Numbered from the stretch's first letter, positions 1 to 8,605 are shown. The stretch: DNA of 31,136 nucleotides from JACMNW01 sp043721855 (GCA_043721855.1 JAYSPY010000043.1:1-31136); one strand, 5' to 3'. The notes: generated by a model not told the origin, from the sequence alone. Made by a program: numbers and translations.

Positions 1-737
1 CGCACCGCCGCTCTCGCCGAGTGGCGCGATCTTTGCGCAGCCTGACGCCGGACGGGTTTGGGCAAACAGAGACTGGTTCGCATTCGTCTGACACCACCCG
101 CTCGATCAATAAACTTCCGCGAAGTGACCATGCTAGCTCCGGTAATAAACTGCATTTCATCTGCTTTAGGGGGCGGCGTCTGGGGATGTTGGGCGAAAAG
201 GTTTAGGTTGCTTGTTACTCCGGTCCATCTGTTGATCGTGCCTCCGTCAATCTGGATTTGCTCTGGGTGGTCGTAGTAAACAACGCGGCCACCTATAAGT
301 GAAAAGCCATCGTCGGGGGTGGTGCAGGTTGCCAAGGCAGCCGCGCTAGTCGAAGGAACCATGCTGTCTGGATTGAGAATCCAGAATCGTTCAAGCCCAG
401 GCTTTGCTAGTAATAATGTAAGCCCAATGTTTACCCCAGCCGCGAACCCTCCATTTACGCCCGCTTCGTGCAGTTCAATCCTGTGCAAGCCCGTTTGGGG
501 AGTTACTCTTTCCGCTGTCATGGGAAAAGGACAGTCCGTCGGCGGAACCCAATTCCGCGTGCCGTCAACCCAATCACGGAATACTGCAAGGGTGTCGTCG
601 GTTGATGAATTATCTACTACTATTATATCGAGTGTCACACCTTCAGCGCGCAAGAGGCTTTCAAGACAATCGATAATCACATCAGCAGAGTTAAAAGTGA
701 CAATCACGACGCCAAGATTTGGGGTAAACAAAGACAT
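1..737 (-). CDS. Family 2 glycosyltransferase, disrupted or partial at the window edge
   Basis: The reading frame starts with ATG at 737, preceded by an AGGA-type ribosome binding site, and stays open to the window edge (245 codons). Residues 1-214 look like a rhamnosyltransferase-type GT-A glycosyltransferase. Visible motifs are a nucleotide-binding strand (VVIVTFNSAD, about 10-19), IIVVDNSSTDDT (38-49), the GVNGGFAAGVNIGL stretch (93-106), WILNPDS (119-125) and GASMVTSRKFIDRAG (200-214). Family members normally continue with an acidic 'MDE.YFLYxEE' segment. Here the frame turns into basic sequence with no family likeness at about nucleotide 95. A + strand frame that also looks coding ends at 91, so the gene was probably cut by a rearrangement. 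It would transfer a sugar from an NDP donor to a surface polysaccharide; the acceptor is unknown. Fold assignment is confident, integrity is not. Confidence 0.7.
   Translation of the reverse strand, partial: MSLFTPNLGVVIVTFNSADVIIDCLESLLRAEGVTLDIIVVDNSSTDDTLAVFRDWVDGTRNWVPPTDCPFPMTAERVTPQTGLHRIELHEAGVNGGFAAGVNIGLTLLLAKPGLERFWILNPDSMVPSTSAAALATCTTPDDGFSLIGGRVVYYDHPEQIQIDGGTINRWTGVTSNLNLFAQHPQTPPPKADEMQFITGASMVTSRKFIDRAGGVRRMRTSLCLPKPVRRQAAQRSRHSARAAV
2..91 (+). CDS. Possible 3' end of an unidentified protein entering from the left
   Basis: An open frame runs from the window edge to a TGA at 89-91. Its 29 residues end in RDWFAFV and show ordinary amino-acid composition, while the first ~60 bases are markedly richer in GC than the sequence after them. 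It lies antisense to the tail of the glycosyltransferase frame, exactly where that frame loses family likeness. I do not recognise the protein. It may be the C-terminus of a neighbouring gene or chance. Confidence 0.25.
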   Translation, partial: APPLSPSGAIFAQPDAGRVWANRDWFAFV

Positions 738-1140
738 GACTTGTTCCTGAACTTACATATTTCAAGCTTAGTGGCGCTCGCCGTCAACATTGCCCGATCT
801 TGCAATCATATCAAGTTTTTTCGCCCTGAGCGGCGTGCGCGGCAGAGACCGCCCTTTCAGCCTTTAAGAAAGCCAAGCCGTGCAGAACCATCTCACAGGC
901 GTAGTCTCGCGCGACGCGGTCCTGATGGAGTAAAATTAACTGCGCCTTGCCATTTGACGACGATAGAGCAGATACCACTGAAAATGCCTCGCAAAAACGA
1001 AAAACGTTATGTGAAACTGGTTGAGCGAGGCCGCATAGCGAGTTATTTTTTTTTCAAAAGGTGGCAGACTTCCAAGTTAAAGTGGCCGTTCTAAACTGCT
1101 TAACTGCCCCTAGCATACTGACCTGCCACTGAACTTTCAT
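738..1140. other. Non-coding or decayed stretch of the accessory region
   Basis: No convincing intact gene is present. The longest + strand frame here has low-complexity basic composition and no recognisable motif. On the minus strand a frame ending at 811-813 encodes about 40 residues of normal-looking protein sequence (including DRVARDYACEMVLHGLAF and ending QGEKT). It is blocked upstream by a stop (1054-1056) next to a run of nine A on that strand, and has no plausible start. It reads like the remnant of a broken gene. AT-rich homopolymers (T9 at 1046-1054, T8 near 1160) fit relaxed selection. Confidence 0.4.
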
Positions 1141-1332
1141 TCAGCCGTGACCAGAATCCTTTTTTTTACGCCTTTCGGCGCGGGTTGAGCAATCGCCCGC
1201 CGCGCGGACCTGTGTGTGACCGAGAAGTCGTCTGATCATTCCCAGCAAGGTGCCGCCTGAAACCAGCATGGATGCAAACGTGTGGCGCAGATCGTAAATG
1301 GGTACGTGGCAACCCAGGCAGTGAGAAAGCAC
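1141..1332 (-). pseudogene. Tyrosine recombinase (phage-type integrase) C-terminal remnant
   Basis: The frame encodes the C-terminal catalytic core signature of tyrosine recombinases: DLRHTFASMLVSGG followed about 16 residues later by RLLGHTQV. The box II His-x-x-Arg motif reads YDLR, so the catalytic His is replaced by Tyr. After LLGHTQV the sequence becomes a basic tail without the nucleophilic Tyr, probably by frameshift. At most about 75 residues survive of a protein usually 350-450 long, and upstream in-frame stops exclude an N-terminal domain here. It lies about 350 bp from the 3' end of tRNA-Ser, the usual place for an integrase that used the tRNA as attachment site. It marks an old island border and cannot be an active enzyme. 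Confidence 0.75.
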
Positions 1333-1682
1333 TGCATAGTCGCGCAGGCGGTCCGGAATAAAATGATTTGTACCAAAAGTAATCTAAGAAATCCGGCGGA
1401 TTCTTTAACTGTAGATCAAAAGTTCGATCTAAGTCCCGTTAGACTAGCAAAAGAATACGCGAAATGGCCTGGTTCTGCAGAGTATTTTCTCAATCGAAAC
1501 AACGTCTTAAAGCTGTGAACCAAAAATCCGCAGTGCACAGCTTTAGAGAGTATCGGTTCGGAGAGAGCCATGTTCGGCGGCTTGGCATCTACCGCAGTTC
1601 ACAGCCAAACCCGCATAACCCTTGAATACAAAAAGAAAAATCTGCGCATCAATGACAAGGAGATCGGGTTGTCATTAGCAAG
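1333..1682. other. Intergenic stretch between integrase remnant and tRNA-Ser
   Basis: No gene can be supported. Composition is visibly more AT-rich than the core genes to the right. A short + strand frame (1282-1518) partly overlaps the integrase remnant antisense and has no family likeness. The 3' half of the tRNA is not repeated anywhere in 1-1680 by eye, so no direct-repeat attachment site was found inside the window. Confidence 0.5.
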
Positions 1683-1772
1683 TGGCGGAGGAGGTGGGAT
1701 TCGAACCCACGGTGGACTTTCACCCACGTCGGTTTTCAAGACCGGTGCATTAAACCGCTCTGCCACTCCTCC
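1683..1772 (-). tRNA. tRNA-Ser (anticodon UGA)
   Basis: Read on the minus strand, the 90-nt sequence begins GGAGGAGTGGCAGAG and ends with an encoded CCA. It has a GGTTCGAATCC T-arm, a class II long variable arm, and the anticodon loop CTTGAAA within a 5-bp stem (CCGGT/ACCG), giving anticodon TGA. The acceptor stem GGAGGAG pairs with CTCCTCC. Its downstream side (lower coordinates) carries the integrase remnant, so it is the probable insertion site of the decayed island. Confidence 0.97.
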
Positions 1773-1978
1773 GGTACCGACGGGCTTAGCGGGGGATGTG
1801 CGATTCTGAAAGGGGGCTTAGATGAATTCCGCGCAGGCTCGGCGGCTGCCCTTTCAACTTTGGCAAACTGCAGGTATCATTGCAGCAACGCCATGCGTTA
1901 TGACAGCAGCAGCAAAACCGTTATCAAGACGGGTGAACCAAAGCGCGCCACAGAATGCGTGCATGATAGGGGCAAGTG

Positions 1979-3091
1979 ATGGCAGGTTCGTCAATTCGGA
2001 AGCTGGCTTTGTTGGCCGTGATGGCGGGCGCATTGTCGGCCTGCGAAACTATGTCCAACCCCTTTGGTGCAACAGAAAATTCCACCGAAACCCCGATCAG
2101 GACCGATGCCACAAAGTCGGTTCGGATGGTGGACCGTGATGTTGAAGCGCCCGAAATATTCCAGACCACGGACACAGCGCTTTGGGACGGCCGCCCGTCG
2201 CTGGGCGGTGTTTGGGTGGCCTCGCCCGATGTGGTCAATCCGGAACGCGTGATCTTGCGCAACGAGGCGAATGGCAAATTTGTGATCGGCGCGCTATTTC
2301 GGCGTGAACGCGACAATCCGGGTCCAAAGTTGCAAATCTCGTCCGATGCTGCCGAAGCGCTTGGGATGTTGGCGGGCCAGCCCGGCAAGCTGAACGTCAC
2401 CGCGCTGCGCCGCGAAGACAGAAAAGCCACCGCTGCACCGGATGCCGCCGAAATCGCACCTGACGCCGCAGCCGCGCCACAAGCGGGCGACGTTGAAACC
2501 CCGGCGATGGGTGCTATTGCCGCCGCTGGCGCCGCAATCGACCGGGCTGACAGCGCGGCGGATGCCAGCGTAGCAGCCGCAGACGCAGCGCTGCCCCCCG
2601 CCCCAAGCGATGATCTTGATCCCACACCTCGTCCGGGCGAGACGAAGCGCGCCGCCCGAAAACGCGCGAGGTTGGCCGGCAAAGCCGCCGCAGCGGCGCA
2701 AGATGCAACCGCATCTGAGGCAACCGCGGCCCTTGACGGCACGCTGGCCGCTGATGGGGCCGCTGATGGGGCCGCCCCCGTGCCCGCCACCAAAGCCGCC
2801 CCCGTGCCCGCATTGGAAGTGGCGCCGCTGCCCGATGCCCCAGCGGCAGCACCCTCTGCCCCCGCGGGCGGTTCCGCGCGCGTGCAAATCGGGATCTTCA
2901 GCGTCGAAGCGAACGCTCAGCGCACTGCTGACAAGCTGAAAGCGGGCGGAATTAACGCCGCTGTGCGCAAGGAAGACAGCAATGGAAAGGTGTTCTGGAG
3001 CGTGGTCGCCAGCGGCGACGGCGGCAGCAAATCCCTGTTGGCAAAAGTCAAAGGCCTTGGTTTCGCCGATGCTTATGTTGTCTCTGGCTAA
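1979..3091 (+). CDS. SPOR-domain lipoprotein
   Basis: This is a 370-residue exported lipoprotein. It has a basic N-terminus (RK), a hydrophobic core and the lipobox LSAC with the lipidated Cys at residue 22. A conserved N-terminal globular part of about 120 residues follows. Then comes a long Ala/Pro/Asp-rich linker (about 150-295) with short repeats such as ADGA and TKAAPVPA, and a C-terminal SPOR domain (about 299-370, RVQIGIFSVEANAQRTADKL... to VVSG). SPOR domains bind denuded septal glycan, so a role at the division site or in cell-wall turnover is likely. ATG at 1979 is chosen over the overlapping GTG at 1976 because AGGGGC lies 6 nt upstream of it. The gene ends 22 bp before a D,D-carboxypeptidase, which supports a peptidoglycan role. 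Confidence 0.88.
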   Translation: MAGSSIRKLALLAVMAGALSACETMSNPFGATENSTETPIRTDATKSVRMVDRDVEAPEIFQTTDTALWDGRPSLGGVWVASPDVVNPERVILRNEANGKFVIGALFRRERDNPGPKLQISSDAAEALGMLAGQPGKLNVTALRREDRKATAAPDAAEIAPDAAAAPQAGDVETPAMGAIAAAGAAIDRADSAADASVAAADAALPPAPSDDLDPTPRPGETKRAARKRARLAGKAAAAAQDATASEATAALDGTLAADGAADGAAPVPATKAAPVPALEVAPLPDAPAAAPSAPAGGSARVQIGIFSVEANAQRTADKLKAGGINAAVRKEDSNGKVFWSVVASGDGGSKSLLAKVKGLGFADAYVVSG

Positions 3092-3113
3092 GCGGAAAGG
3101 ACTGGATCAAGTC

Positions 3114-4271
3114 ATGATCACTCTGCGTTTTATCTTGGCCGCATCGCTGATGGTCGCTGCGGCAAGCCTGCCTGCCCGCGCGTTTGAGACGCGCGCAAAC
3201 GCCGCTTGGGTGTTTGATGTCGGAACCCACGCCGTTTTGATGCAGAAGAATGCTGATAAGGCGATGCCTCCCGCATCCATGTCAAAGCTGATGACGGTGA
3301 ACATGTTGTTTGAAGCCCTGCAAGATGGCCGGGTAACCATGGAAACCACCTTTGGTGTGTCGGCCCGGGCCCATGCGATGGGTGGATCTACCATGTTCTT
3401 GAACGAACAAGACCGCCCCACAGTGCGTGAATTGATCCAAGGCATAATCGTGAATTCCGGCAATGACGCCTGCGTTGTGGTCGCGGAAGGATTGTCCGGG
3501 TCGGAAGATGCCTTTGCCGCCCAGATGACCGAACGCGCCAAGGCGTTGGGGATGACGCAATCGAATTTTGCCAATGCGTCCGGTTGGCCAGACCCGAGGC
3601 ACCGCATGAGCATGCATGATCTGGGGATTTTAGCGTTGCGCCTGATTGAGGAGTTTCCCGAAGACTACAAGGTTTTCGCCGAAACCGAATATAACTACGC
3701 CGACCGCGCACCTGACAACCGCTTCAACCGCAACCCCTTGCTGAAAATGAGCATTGGCGCCGACGGCCTTAAAACCGGCCATACCCAAGAGGCGGGTTAC
3801 GGCCTTGTCGGGTCTGCGGTGCAGGGCGACCGCCGGGTGATTGTGGTGATCAGCGGCCTCGCAACCGAGAAAGAACGCTCGGAAGAGGCGGAAAGTCTGG
3901 TCAACTGGGCGTTCCGGCAGTTTGCCCAGAAAACCGTGGCCAAAGCAGGGGTGCGCGTGGCCGAAGCACAGGTCTGGATGGGCGCTGTTGCCACGGTGGG
4001 GCTGGTGCCCGCCAAGGATCTGCGCATTCTGGTGCCGGCGCTTGTGCAAGACACCATGACCGCCGAAGTGGTTTATTCAGGGCCGCTGTCTGCCCCGCTG
4101 AAAGCCGGGCAAGAGGTGGCAAAATTGCTTGTCCATGTGCCTGATCTGCCCGATATCGAAGTGCCGCTGGTCGTGGAAACTGATGTTGCAAAGGGCGGCT
4201 TTATGAAGCGCCTGACCTCTGCCGCGCAATCGCTTTATTCGCTTGTGCAAGAAAAGGCAGCGGCCTCGTAA
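3114..4271 (+). CDS. D-alanyl-D-alanine carboxypeptidase (PBP5/6 type, peptidase S11)
   Basis: This 385-residue low-molecular-weight penicillin-binding protein removes the terminal D-Ala from peptidoglycan pentapeptides. A signal peptide of about 23 residues ends in ARA. The three active-site motifs are all present: SMSK (Ser55, Lys58), SGN (115-117) and KTG (220-222). The C-terminal ~110 residues form the beta-rich PBP5_C domain and end in a likely membrane-associating helix (MKRLTSAAQSLYSLV). ATG at 3114 gives a proper signal peptide; the open frame upstream overlaps the SPOR gene and is not used. The stop lies 2 bp before tmk, so the genes are probably cotranscribed. Confidence 0.95.
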   Translation: MITLRFILAASLMVAAASLPARAFETRANAAWVFDVGTHAVLMQKNADKAMPPASMSKLMTVNMLFEALQDGRVTMETTFGVSARAHAMGGSTMFLNEQDRPTVRELIQGIIVNSGNDACVVVAEGLSGSEDAFAAQMTERAKALGMTQSNFANASGWPDPRHRMSMHDLGILALRLIEEFPEDYKVFAETEYNYADRAPDNRFNRNPLLKMSIGADGLKTGHTQEAGYGLVGSAVQGDRRVIVVISGLATEKERSEEAESLVNWAFRQFAQKTVAKAGVRVAEAQVWMGAVATVGLVPAKDLRILVPALVQDTMTAEVVYSGPLSAPLKAGQEVAKLLVHVPDLPDIEVPLVVETDVAKGGFMKRLTSAAQSLYSLVQEKAAAS

Positions 4272-4273
4272 CC

Positions 4274-4903
4274 ATGGCAGCGCAGGGCCGCTTTATCAGT
4301 TTTGAAGGCATCGACGGGTCGGGTAAATCCACTCAGGGACGGATGCTGGCCGATGCGTTGCGCGCCGCCGGGCATACCGTCACCCTCACCCGCGAACCCG
4401 GCGGCAGCGTTGGCGCCGAAGAAATTCGCCGCCTTGTGCTGGAAGGTGACGCAGATCGCTGGTCGTCGGAAACCGAGCTGTTGCTGTTCACCGCCGCCCG
4501 CCGCGACCATCTGGAAAAGACCATCCGCCCCGCCCTTGCGCGCGGTGATGTGGTGATCACCGACCGCTTTGCCGACAGCACCCGCATCTATCAGGGCCTG
4601 ACCCGCGCTGATTTGGCGGGCACCGTAGACCGCCTGCACGACCTGATCATCGGGGTGGAACCGGACCTGACGTTTCTGATCAACATCGACGCCGAACAGG
4701 GCCTGTCCCGCGCCGTCGCCCGTGCGGGCAGCGAATTGCGGTTTGAGGGCATGGGGCTAGAGCTGCAAATAAAGGCACGTCAGGGCTTTTTGGCACTGGC
4801 CGCCGCCAACCCCGACCGCTTTCGCATCATCCCCGGTGCGGGCAGCGTTGACAGTGTGGCCGCCACCGTGCTGGCCTTTGCCCTTGCCCATCTGGGGGCC
4901 TGA
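4274..4903 (+). CDS. tmk: Thymidylate kinase
   Basis: This 209-residue cytosolic kinase converts dTMP to dTDP using ATP. Visible features are the P-loop GIDGSGKST (12-20), the TREPGG motif (39-44) that contacts dTMP, and the DRFADST segment (97-103), equivalent to the DRY/DSS motif. A lid region follows at about 140-155. Length is typical for the family. The gene starts 2 bp after the carboxypeptidase stop and ends 3 bp before holB. The tmk-holB pairing is widespread in bacteria and supports both assignments. Confidence 0.97.
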   Translation: MAAQGRFISFEGIDGSGKSTQGRMLADALRAAGHTVTLTREPGGSVGAEEIRRLVLEGDADRWSSETELLLFTAARRDHLEKTIRPALARGDVVITDRFADSTRIYQGLTRADLAGTVDRLHDLIIGVEPDLTFLINIDAEQGLSRAVARAGSELRFEGMGLELQIKARQGFLALAAANPDRFRIIPGAGSVDSVAATVLAFALAHLGA

Positions 4904-4906
4904 TCC

Positions 4907-6046
4907 ATGCCATCGGTGTTCCTTGGCGATTTCCCCGAACCCGACCAGATCGCAGGCGCGCCGCACCCCCGCGATACCGCCACCCTTTTCGGCCACACCC
5001 TTGCGCAAGCTGATTTTCTGACCGCCCATCAATTGGGACGCCTGCATCACGCCTGGCTTATCACCGGCCCATCAGGCATCGGCAAGGCCACGCTGGCATG
5101 GAAAATCGCATGTTTTTTGCTGGCCACACCGCCCGCTGATGGCGATATGTTTGCAGCGCCTGCGCCAACAACCCTTGATATCCCCGCGGGTCACCCGGTG
5201 CAGCGCCGCCTCAGTGCGCTGTCCGAGCCGCGCCTTTTTCTGCTGCGCTGCGGTCTGAACGATACCGAAAAAGCCCCAGCGCAAAACATCCTCGTCAAAG
5301 AAGTCCGCGCGCTGAAATCCTATTTCAACCTGTCCGTCGCCGATGGGGGCCGCCGGGTGGCAATTGTTGACGCGGTGGATGACCTGAACCCAAGCGCCGC
5401 CAACGCCCTGCTGAAACTGCTCGAAGAACCGCCGCCGGGGGTGACGTTCCTGCTGATTTCGCACCAACCCGCGCGCCTGCTGCCCACCATCCGCTCGCGC
5501 TGCCGCACCCTGCGCTTGTCGGCGCTGAACGCGGGTGACCTGTCGAACGCGCTTGTGCAAGCAGGCGGCAGCCTTGTCCCCGCCGATGTGCAAGCCATGG
5601 CCGAACTTGCAGGTGGATCGGTTGGTGAGGCGTTTAGGCTGACCAATCAAGACGGGCTGGCCGTCTACGCAAGCCTGATCCGGCTGTTCGCCACCCTGCC
5701 CCGGCTCGATAGGCCCGCTGCCCTCACACTGGCCGAAACCGCTGCCGGGCGCGGCGCGGAAAACCAATTTGACCTGATCATATCCCTGGTCGATCTGTTA
5801 CTCGCCCGTCTTGCCCGCGCCGCTGCAACCGCCACCATACCGCCCGAGGCCGCTACGGGCGAAGCCGCGCTGATCACCCGGCTCGGCTCCCCCCCCGGTG
5901 CCAGCCTGATCTGGGCCGACCTTGCCCAAACCCTGACCATCCGCGCACGTCGCGGGCGGGCGGTGAACCTTGACCCTGCCGCCCTTCTGATGGATATGCT
6001 TTTGAGGATAGACGAGACGGCGGGAACCCTGTCCCTCCCAAAATGA
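4907..6046 (+). CDS. holB: DNA polymerase III subunit delta'
   Basis: This 379-residue AAA+ clamp-loader subunit acts with gamma/tau and delta to load the beta sliding clamp. It has a Walker A-like GPSGIGKAT (54-62), a Walker B-like strand VAIVDAVDDL (151-160), the conserved segment NALLKLLEEPPPGVTFLLIS (166-185) and the SRC motif (197-199). The four-Cys zinc module of the E. coli protein is not apparent; the region after the P-loop has a single Cys in KIACF. Loss of this module is seen in other alphaproteobacterial homologues. It is packed between tmk and tatD with gaps of 3 and 7 bp. Confidence 0.95.
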   Translation: MPSVFLGDFPEPDQIAGAPHPRDTATLFGHTLAQADFLTAHQLGRLHHAWLITGPSGIGKATLAWKIACFLLATPPADGDMFAAPAPTTLDIPAGHPVQRRLSALSEPRLFLLRCGLNDTEKAPAQNILVKEVRALKSYFNLSVADGGRRVAIVDAVDDLNPSAANALLKLLEEPPPGVTFLLISHQPARLLPTIRSRCRTLRLSALNAGDLSNALVQAGGSLVPADVQAMAELAGGSVGEAFRLTNQDGLAVYASLIRLFATLPRLDRPAALTLAETAAGRGAENQFDLIISLVDLLLARLARAAATATIPPEAATGEAALITRLGSPPGASLIWADLAQTLTIRARRGRAVNLDPAALLMDMLLRIDETAGTLSLPK

Positions 6047-6053
6047 GCGCCAG

Positions 6054-6854
6054 ATGACCCCCGACCTTGTAGACAGCCACTGCCATCTGGACTTTGCCGA
6101 TTTTGACGGCGAAATCCCCGATCTGATCGCCCGTGCAAACACCGCTGGCATCACCCGCATGGTCACCATCTGCACCCGTTTGCGCAACGAGCCTAAAGTG
6201 CGCGCGCTTGCCGAAACCTACGCACCCGTTTTCTACGCCGCAGGCACCCACCCGATGAGTGCTGCCGAAGAACCGCTCGCAACTGTCGATCAATTGGTGG
6301 CCCTTGCCGCGCATCCAAAGTTCGTGGGCATCGGCGAGACTGGCCTTGACTACCACTACACCGCTGACAGCAAAGCCATCCAGCAAACCAGCCTGCGCAT
6401 CCATATCGAGGCGGCGCAAGAAACTGGCCTGCCCCTGATCATCCACGCACGCGGCGCGGATGACGATATGGCGACAATCTTGACAAAAAGCTTTAAGATC
6501 CGCCCGTATCTCTGTGTCATGCATTGCTTTTCGTCTGGTGAGGGTCTGGCAAAGGCGGCGCTGGAGCTTGGCTTTTACCTCTCGATGTCCGGCATCACCG
6601 CCTTCCCCAAAAGCCAGGATTTGCGCGATATCTTCGCCGCCGCACCCTTGGACCGTATCTTGCTGGAAACCGACAGCCCCTATCTTGCCCCGCCACCCTT
6701 TCGCGGGCGTCGCAATGAACCCGCCTACACCGCCCACACTGCCAAAGCCGGTGCCGCGATTTTTGGCGTAAGTGTCGCCGAATTTGCCGCCGCCACATCC
6801 GCCAATTTCGACCGGCTGTTCACCCGCGCCAAGCTTGCAGCAAAGGCGGCCTGA
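6054..6854 (+). CDS. tatD: TatD-family metal-dependent hydrolase/DNase
   Basis: This 266-residue amidohydrolase-fold protein has the family metal ligands: DSHCHLDF (His9, His11), GIGETGLDYH (Glu in a TGLDYH motif), LIIHAR, MHCFSS and LLETDSPYLAP (the Asp). TatD-like proteins are two-metal 3'-5' exonucleases or D-aminoacyl-tRNA deacylase-like enzymes; the exact substrate cannot be read from sequence. The C-terminus ends in a family-typical helix (FAAATSANFDRLF). It follows holB by 7 bp and precedes the MBL hydrolase by 3 bp, the usual alphaproteobacterial order. Confidence 0.93.
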   Translation: MTPDLVDSHCHLDFADFDGEIPDLIARANTAGITRMVTICTRLRNEPKVRALAETYAPVFYAAGTHPMSAAEEPLATVDQLVALAAHPKFVGIGETGLDYHYTADSKAIQQTSLRIHIEAAQETGLPLIIHARGADDDMATILTKSFKIRPYLCVMHCFSSGEGLAKAALELGFYLSMSGITAFPKSQDLRDIFAAAPLDRILLETDSPYLAPPPFRGRRNEPAYTAHTAKAGAAIFGVSVAEFAAATSANFDRLFTRAKLAAKAA

Positions 6855-6857
6855 TCC

Positions 6858-7670
6858 ATGGCAAACCTGCGTTTCACCATTCTGGGCTGCGGATCATCGG
6901 GCGGCGTGCCGCGCCTTGGCAGCGGTGGCGGCGGCGAATGGGGCGACTGCGATCCCACCAACCCCAAAAACCGGCGCCGCCGCTGCTCCTTGCTGGTGGA
7001 ACGCATCACCGAGGCGGGCACCACCCGCGTCTTGATCGACACCTCGCCCGATATGCGCGAACAGCTTCTCAGCGCGGGCGTCGGCACCCTTGACGGTGTG
7101 ATCTTCACCCATTCGCACGCCGACCACATGCACGGCATCGACGATCTGCGCCAGATCGTGTTCAACTTGCGGCGCAAATTGTCGGTCTGGGCCGATCTGC
7201 CGACACAAGTGGCCCTGATGGCGCGCTTTGGTTATGCGTTCTCGCAAACCGAAGGCTCGGCCTATCCTGCCATCCTTGATCTGCATCCCATCGATGGCCC
7301 CGTTGAAGTGCCCGGTGCCGGTGGCCCGATCACCTTCACCCCGTTTCAGGTGAAACACGGCGAGATGGACGCTCTTGGGCTTTGCATAGGCAACCTTGCC
7401 TATCTGCCGGACGTGATAGAGATACCATCCGCAAGTTGGCCTTACGTCATGGGCCTTGATGTCTGGATACTCGATGCCCTGCGCCGCAAACCGCACCCGA
7501 CCCATGCGCATCTGGCCCTGTCGCTGGAATGGATCGCCCGCGCCAAGCCGCGCCGCGCCGTGCTGACCAACATGCATGTCGATCTGGATTACGACACGCT
7601 GATGGGCGAGCTTCCAAGCGGCGTCACCCCCGCCTATGACGGCATGGTGATCGAGCTAGAAACGGAATGA
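6858..7670 (+). CDS. MBL-fold metallo-hydrolase, PhnP-like
   Basis: This 270-residue metallo-beta-lactamase-fold protein carries the metal-binding motif HSHADHMHG (His85, His87, Asp89, His90). It also has later ligands in VKHGE and in a conserved NMHVDLDY near the C-terminus. The N-terminal pattern TILGCGSSGGVPRLG, with CDP and NPKNRRRRCS, is that of the PhnP branch, which includes 5-phosphoribosyl cyclic phosphodiesterases. Because it lies in the tmk-holB-tatD run and not in a phn operon, its physiological substrate is open. The stop overlaps the start of the next gene by 4 bp (ATGA), implying translational coupling. Confidence 0.9.
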   Translation: MANLRFTILGCGSSGGVPRLGSGGGGEWGDCDPTNPKNRRRRCSLLVERITEAGTTRVLIDTSPDMREQLLSAGVGTLDGVIFTHSHADHMHGIDDLRQIVFNLRRKLSVWADLPTQVALMARFGYAFSQTEGSAYPAILDLHPIDGPVEVPGAGGPITFTPFQVKHGEMDALGLCIGNLAYLPDVIEIPSASWPYVMGLDVWILDALRRKPHPTHAHLALSLEWIARAKPRRAVLTNMHVDLDYDTLMGELPSGVTPAYDGMVIELETE

Positions 7671-8605
7671 CCGCCCTGTTGGACGTTATTCTGCCGGTGT
7701 TTCTGATCATCGGCTTTGGCTATGCCGCGGCCTATGCCAAACTGTTTGACCAAGGCGCGGTTGACGGCGTCATGCGCTTTGCACAAAATTTCGCCGCCCC
7801 CTGCCTGCTGTTCAAATCAGTGGCGCAACTGGACCTCGCATCCGCCTATCATCCCGCTTTGCTTGCCAGCTTTTATGCCGGTGCCTTTGCAGGCTTCGGG
7901 CTTGGTTACTTCGGCGCACGCGGGCTGTTCGGTCGGTCTGCGGCCGAAAGCGTCGCCATCGGATTTGCCTGCTTGTTTTCCAATTCGCTGCTGCTGGGTT
8001 TGCCCATCACGGAACGCGCTTATGGGACCGAGGCCCTGTCAGGCAACTATGCCATCATCTCTGTTCACGCGCCGCTTTTGTACGGCTTTGGCATAACGCT
8101 TATGGAACTGGTGCGCAGCAAGGGGGCCGGGCTGTCTGTTCCGCGCCTGACAACCCAAGTGCTGCGCGCGATCCTGTCGCAACCGCTGGTGATCGGCATC
8201 ATTGCCGGTTTCACGGTGAACTTGTCCGGCTTTGCCTTGCCACAAGTCGCCTCGTCCGCCGTAGACATGATGGCCGGCACCGCCATTCCGTCGGCCCTGT
8301 TCGGCTTGGGCGGGGTGTTACTGCGCTACCGCCCCGAAGGCGATATAAAATGTATCACCATGGTTTGCGTCTGCTCGTTGGTCGTGCATCCCGGCGTGAC
8401 CTACCTGCTGGGCCGTTACGCCTTTGGCCTGTCGGTGCCGGACCTGCGGTCTGCCGTGATCACCGGGGCCATGGCCCCCGGCGTCAATGCGTTCTTGTTT
8501 GCCAATATGTACGGCGTGGCCAAACGGGTCGCTGCCAGCGCCGTGTTGATAGGCACTGCGGCAACTATCGTCACGGCATGGCTCTGGCTGTCGATCCTGC
8601 CCTAA
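7667..8605 (+). CDS. AEC-family (auxin efflux carrier-like) transporter
   Basis: This 312-residue integral membrane protein has about ten hydrophobic segments in two halves separated by a cytoplasmic loop near residue 150 (VRSKGAGLSVPRLT). That is the architecture of the AEC/bile-arsenite-riboflavin superfamily. The N-terminus (VILPVFLIIGFGYAAA) and the internal SNSLLLGLPI segment are typical. Members move small organic anions such as malonate, malate or auxin; the substrate here is unknown. The start overlaps the MBL stop. The end overlaps the convergent permease gene by 4 bp (CTAA at 8602-8605), leaving no room for a separate terminator. Confidence 0.9.
   Translation: MTALLDVILPVFLIIGFGYAAAYAKLFDQGAVDGVMRFAQNFAAPCLLFKSVAQLDLASAYHPALLASFYAGAFAGFGLGYFGARGLFGRSAAESVAIGFACLFSNSLLLGLPITERAYGTEALSGNYAIISVHAPLLYGFGITLMELVRSKGAGLSVPRLTTQVLRAILSQPLVIGIIAGFTVNLSGFALPQVASSAVDMMAGTAIPSALFGLGGVLLRYRPEGDIKCITMVCVCSLVVHPGVTYLLGRYAFGLSVPDLRSAVITGAMAPGVNAFLFANMYGVAKRVAASAVLIGTAATIVTAWLWLSILP

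Noticed and set aside
741..1094. 117-residue + strand ORF
   Set aside because: Basic low-complexity composition, no motif, no ribosome binding site, and it overlaps an antisense remnant with better coding character.
1570..1809. 79-residue + strand ORF containing GGGIRTHGG
   Set aside because: It is the reverse complement of tRNA-Ser translated; this peptide is a well-known annotation artefact.
1924..2793. 289-residue minus-strand ORF rich in Ala and Ser
   Set aside because: Shadow of the Ala/Pro-rich linker of the SPOR lipoprotein; no motifs, and the + strand frame has a lipobox and a SPOR domain.
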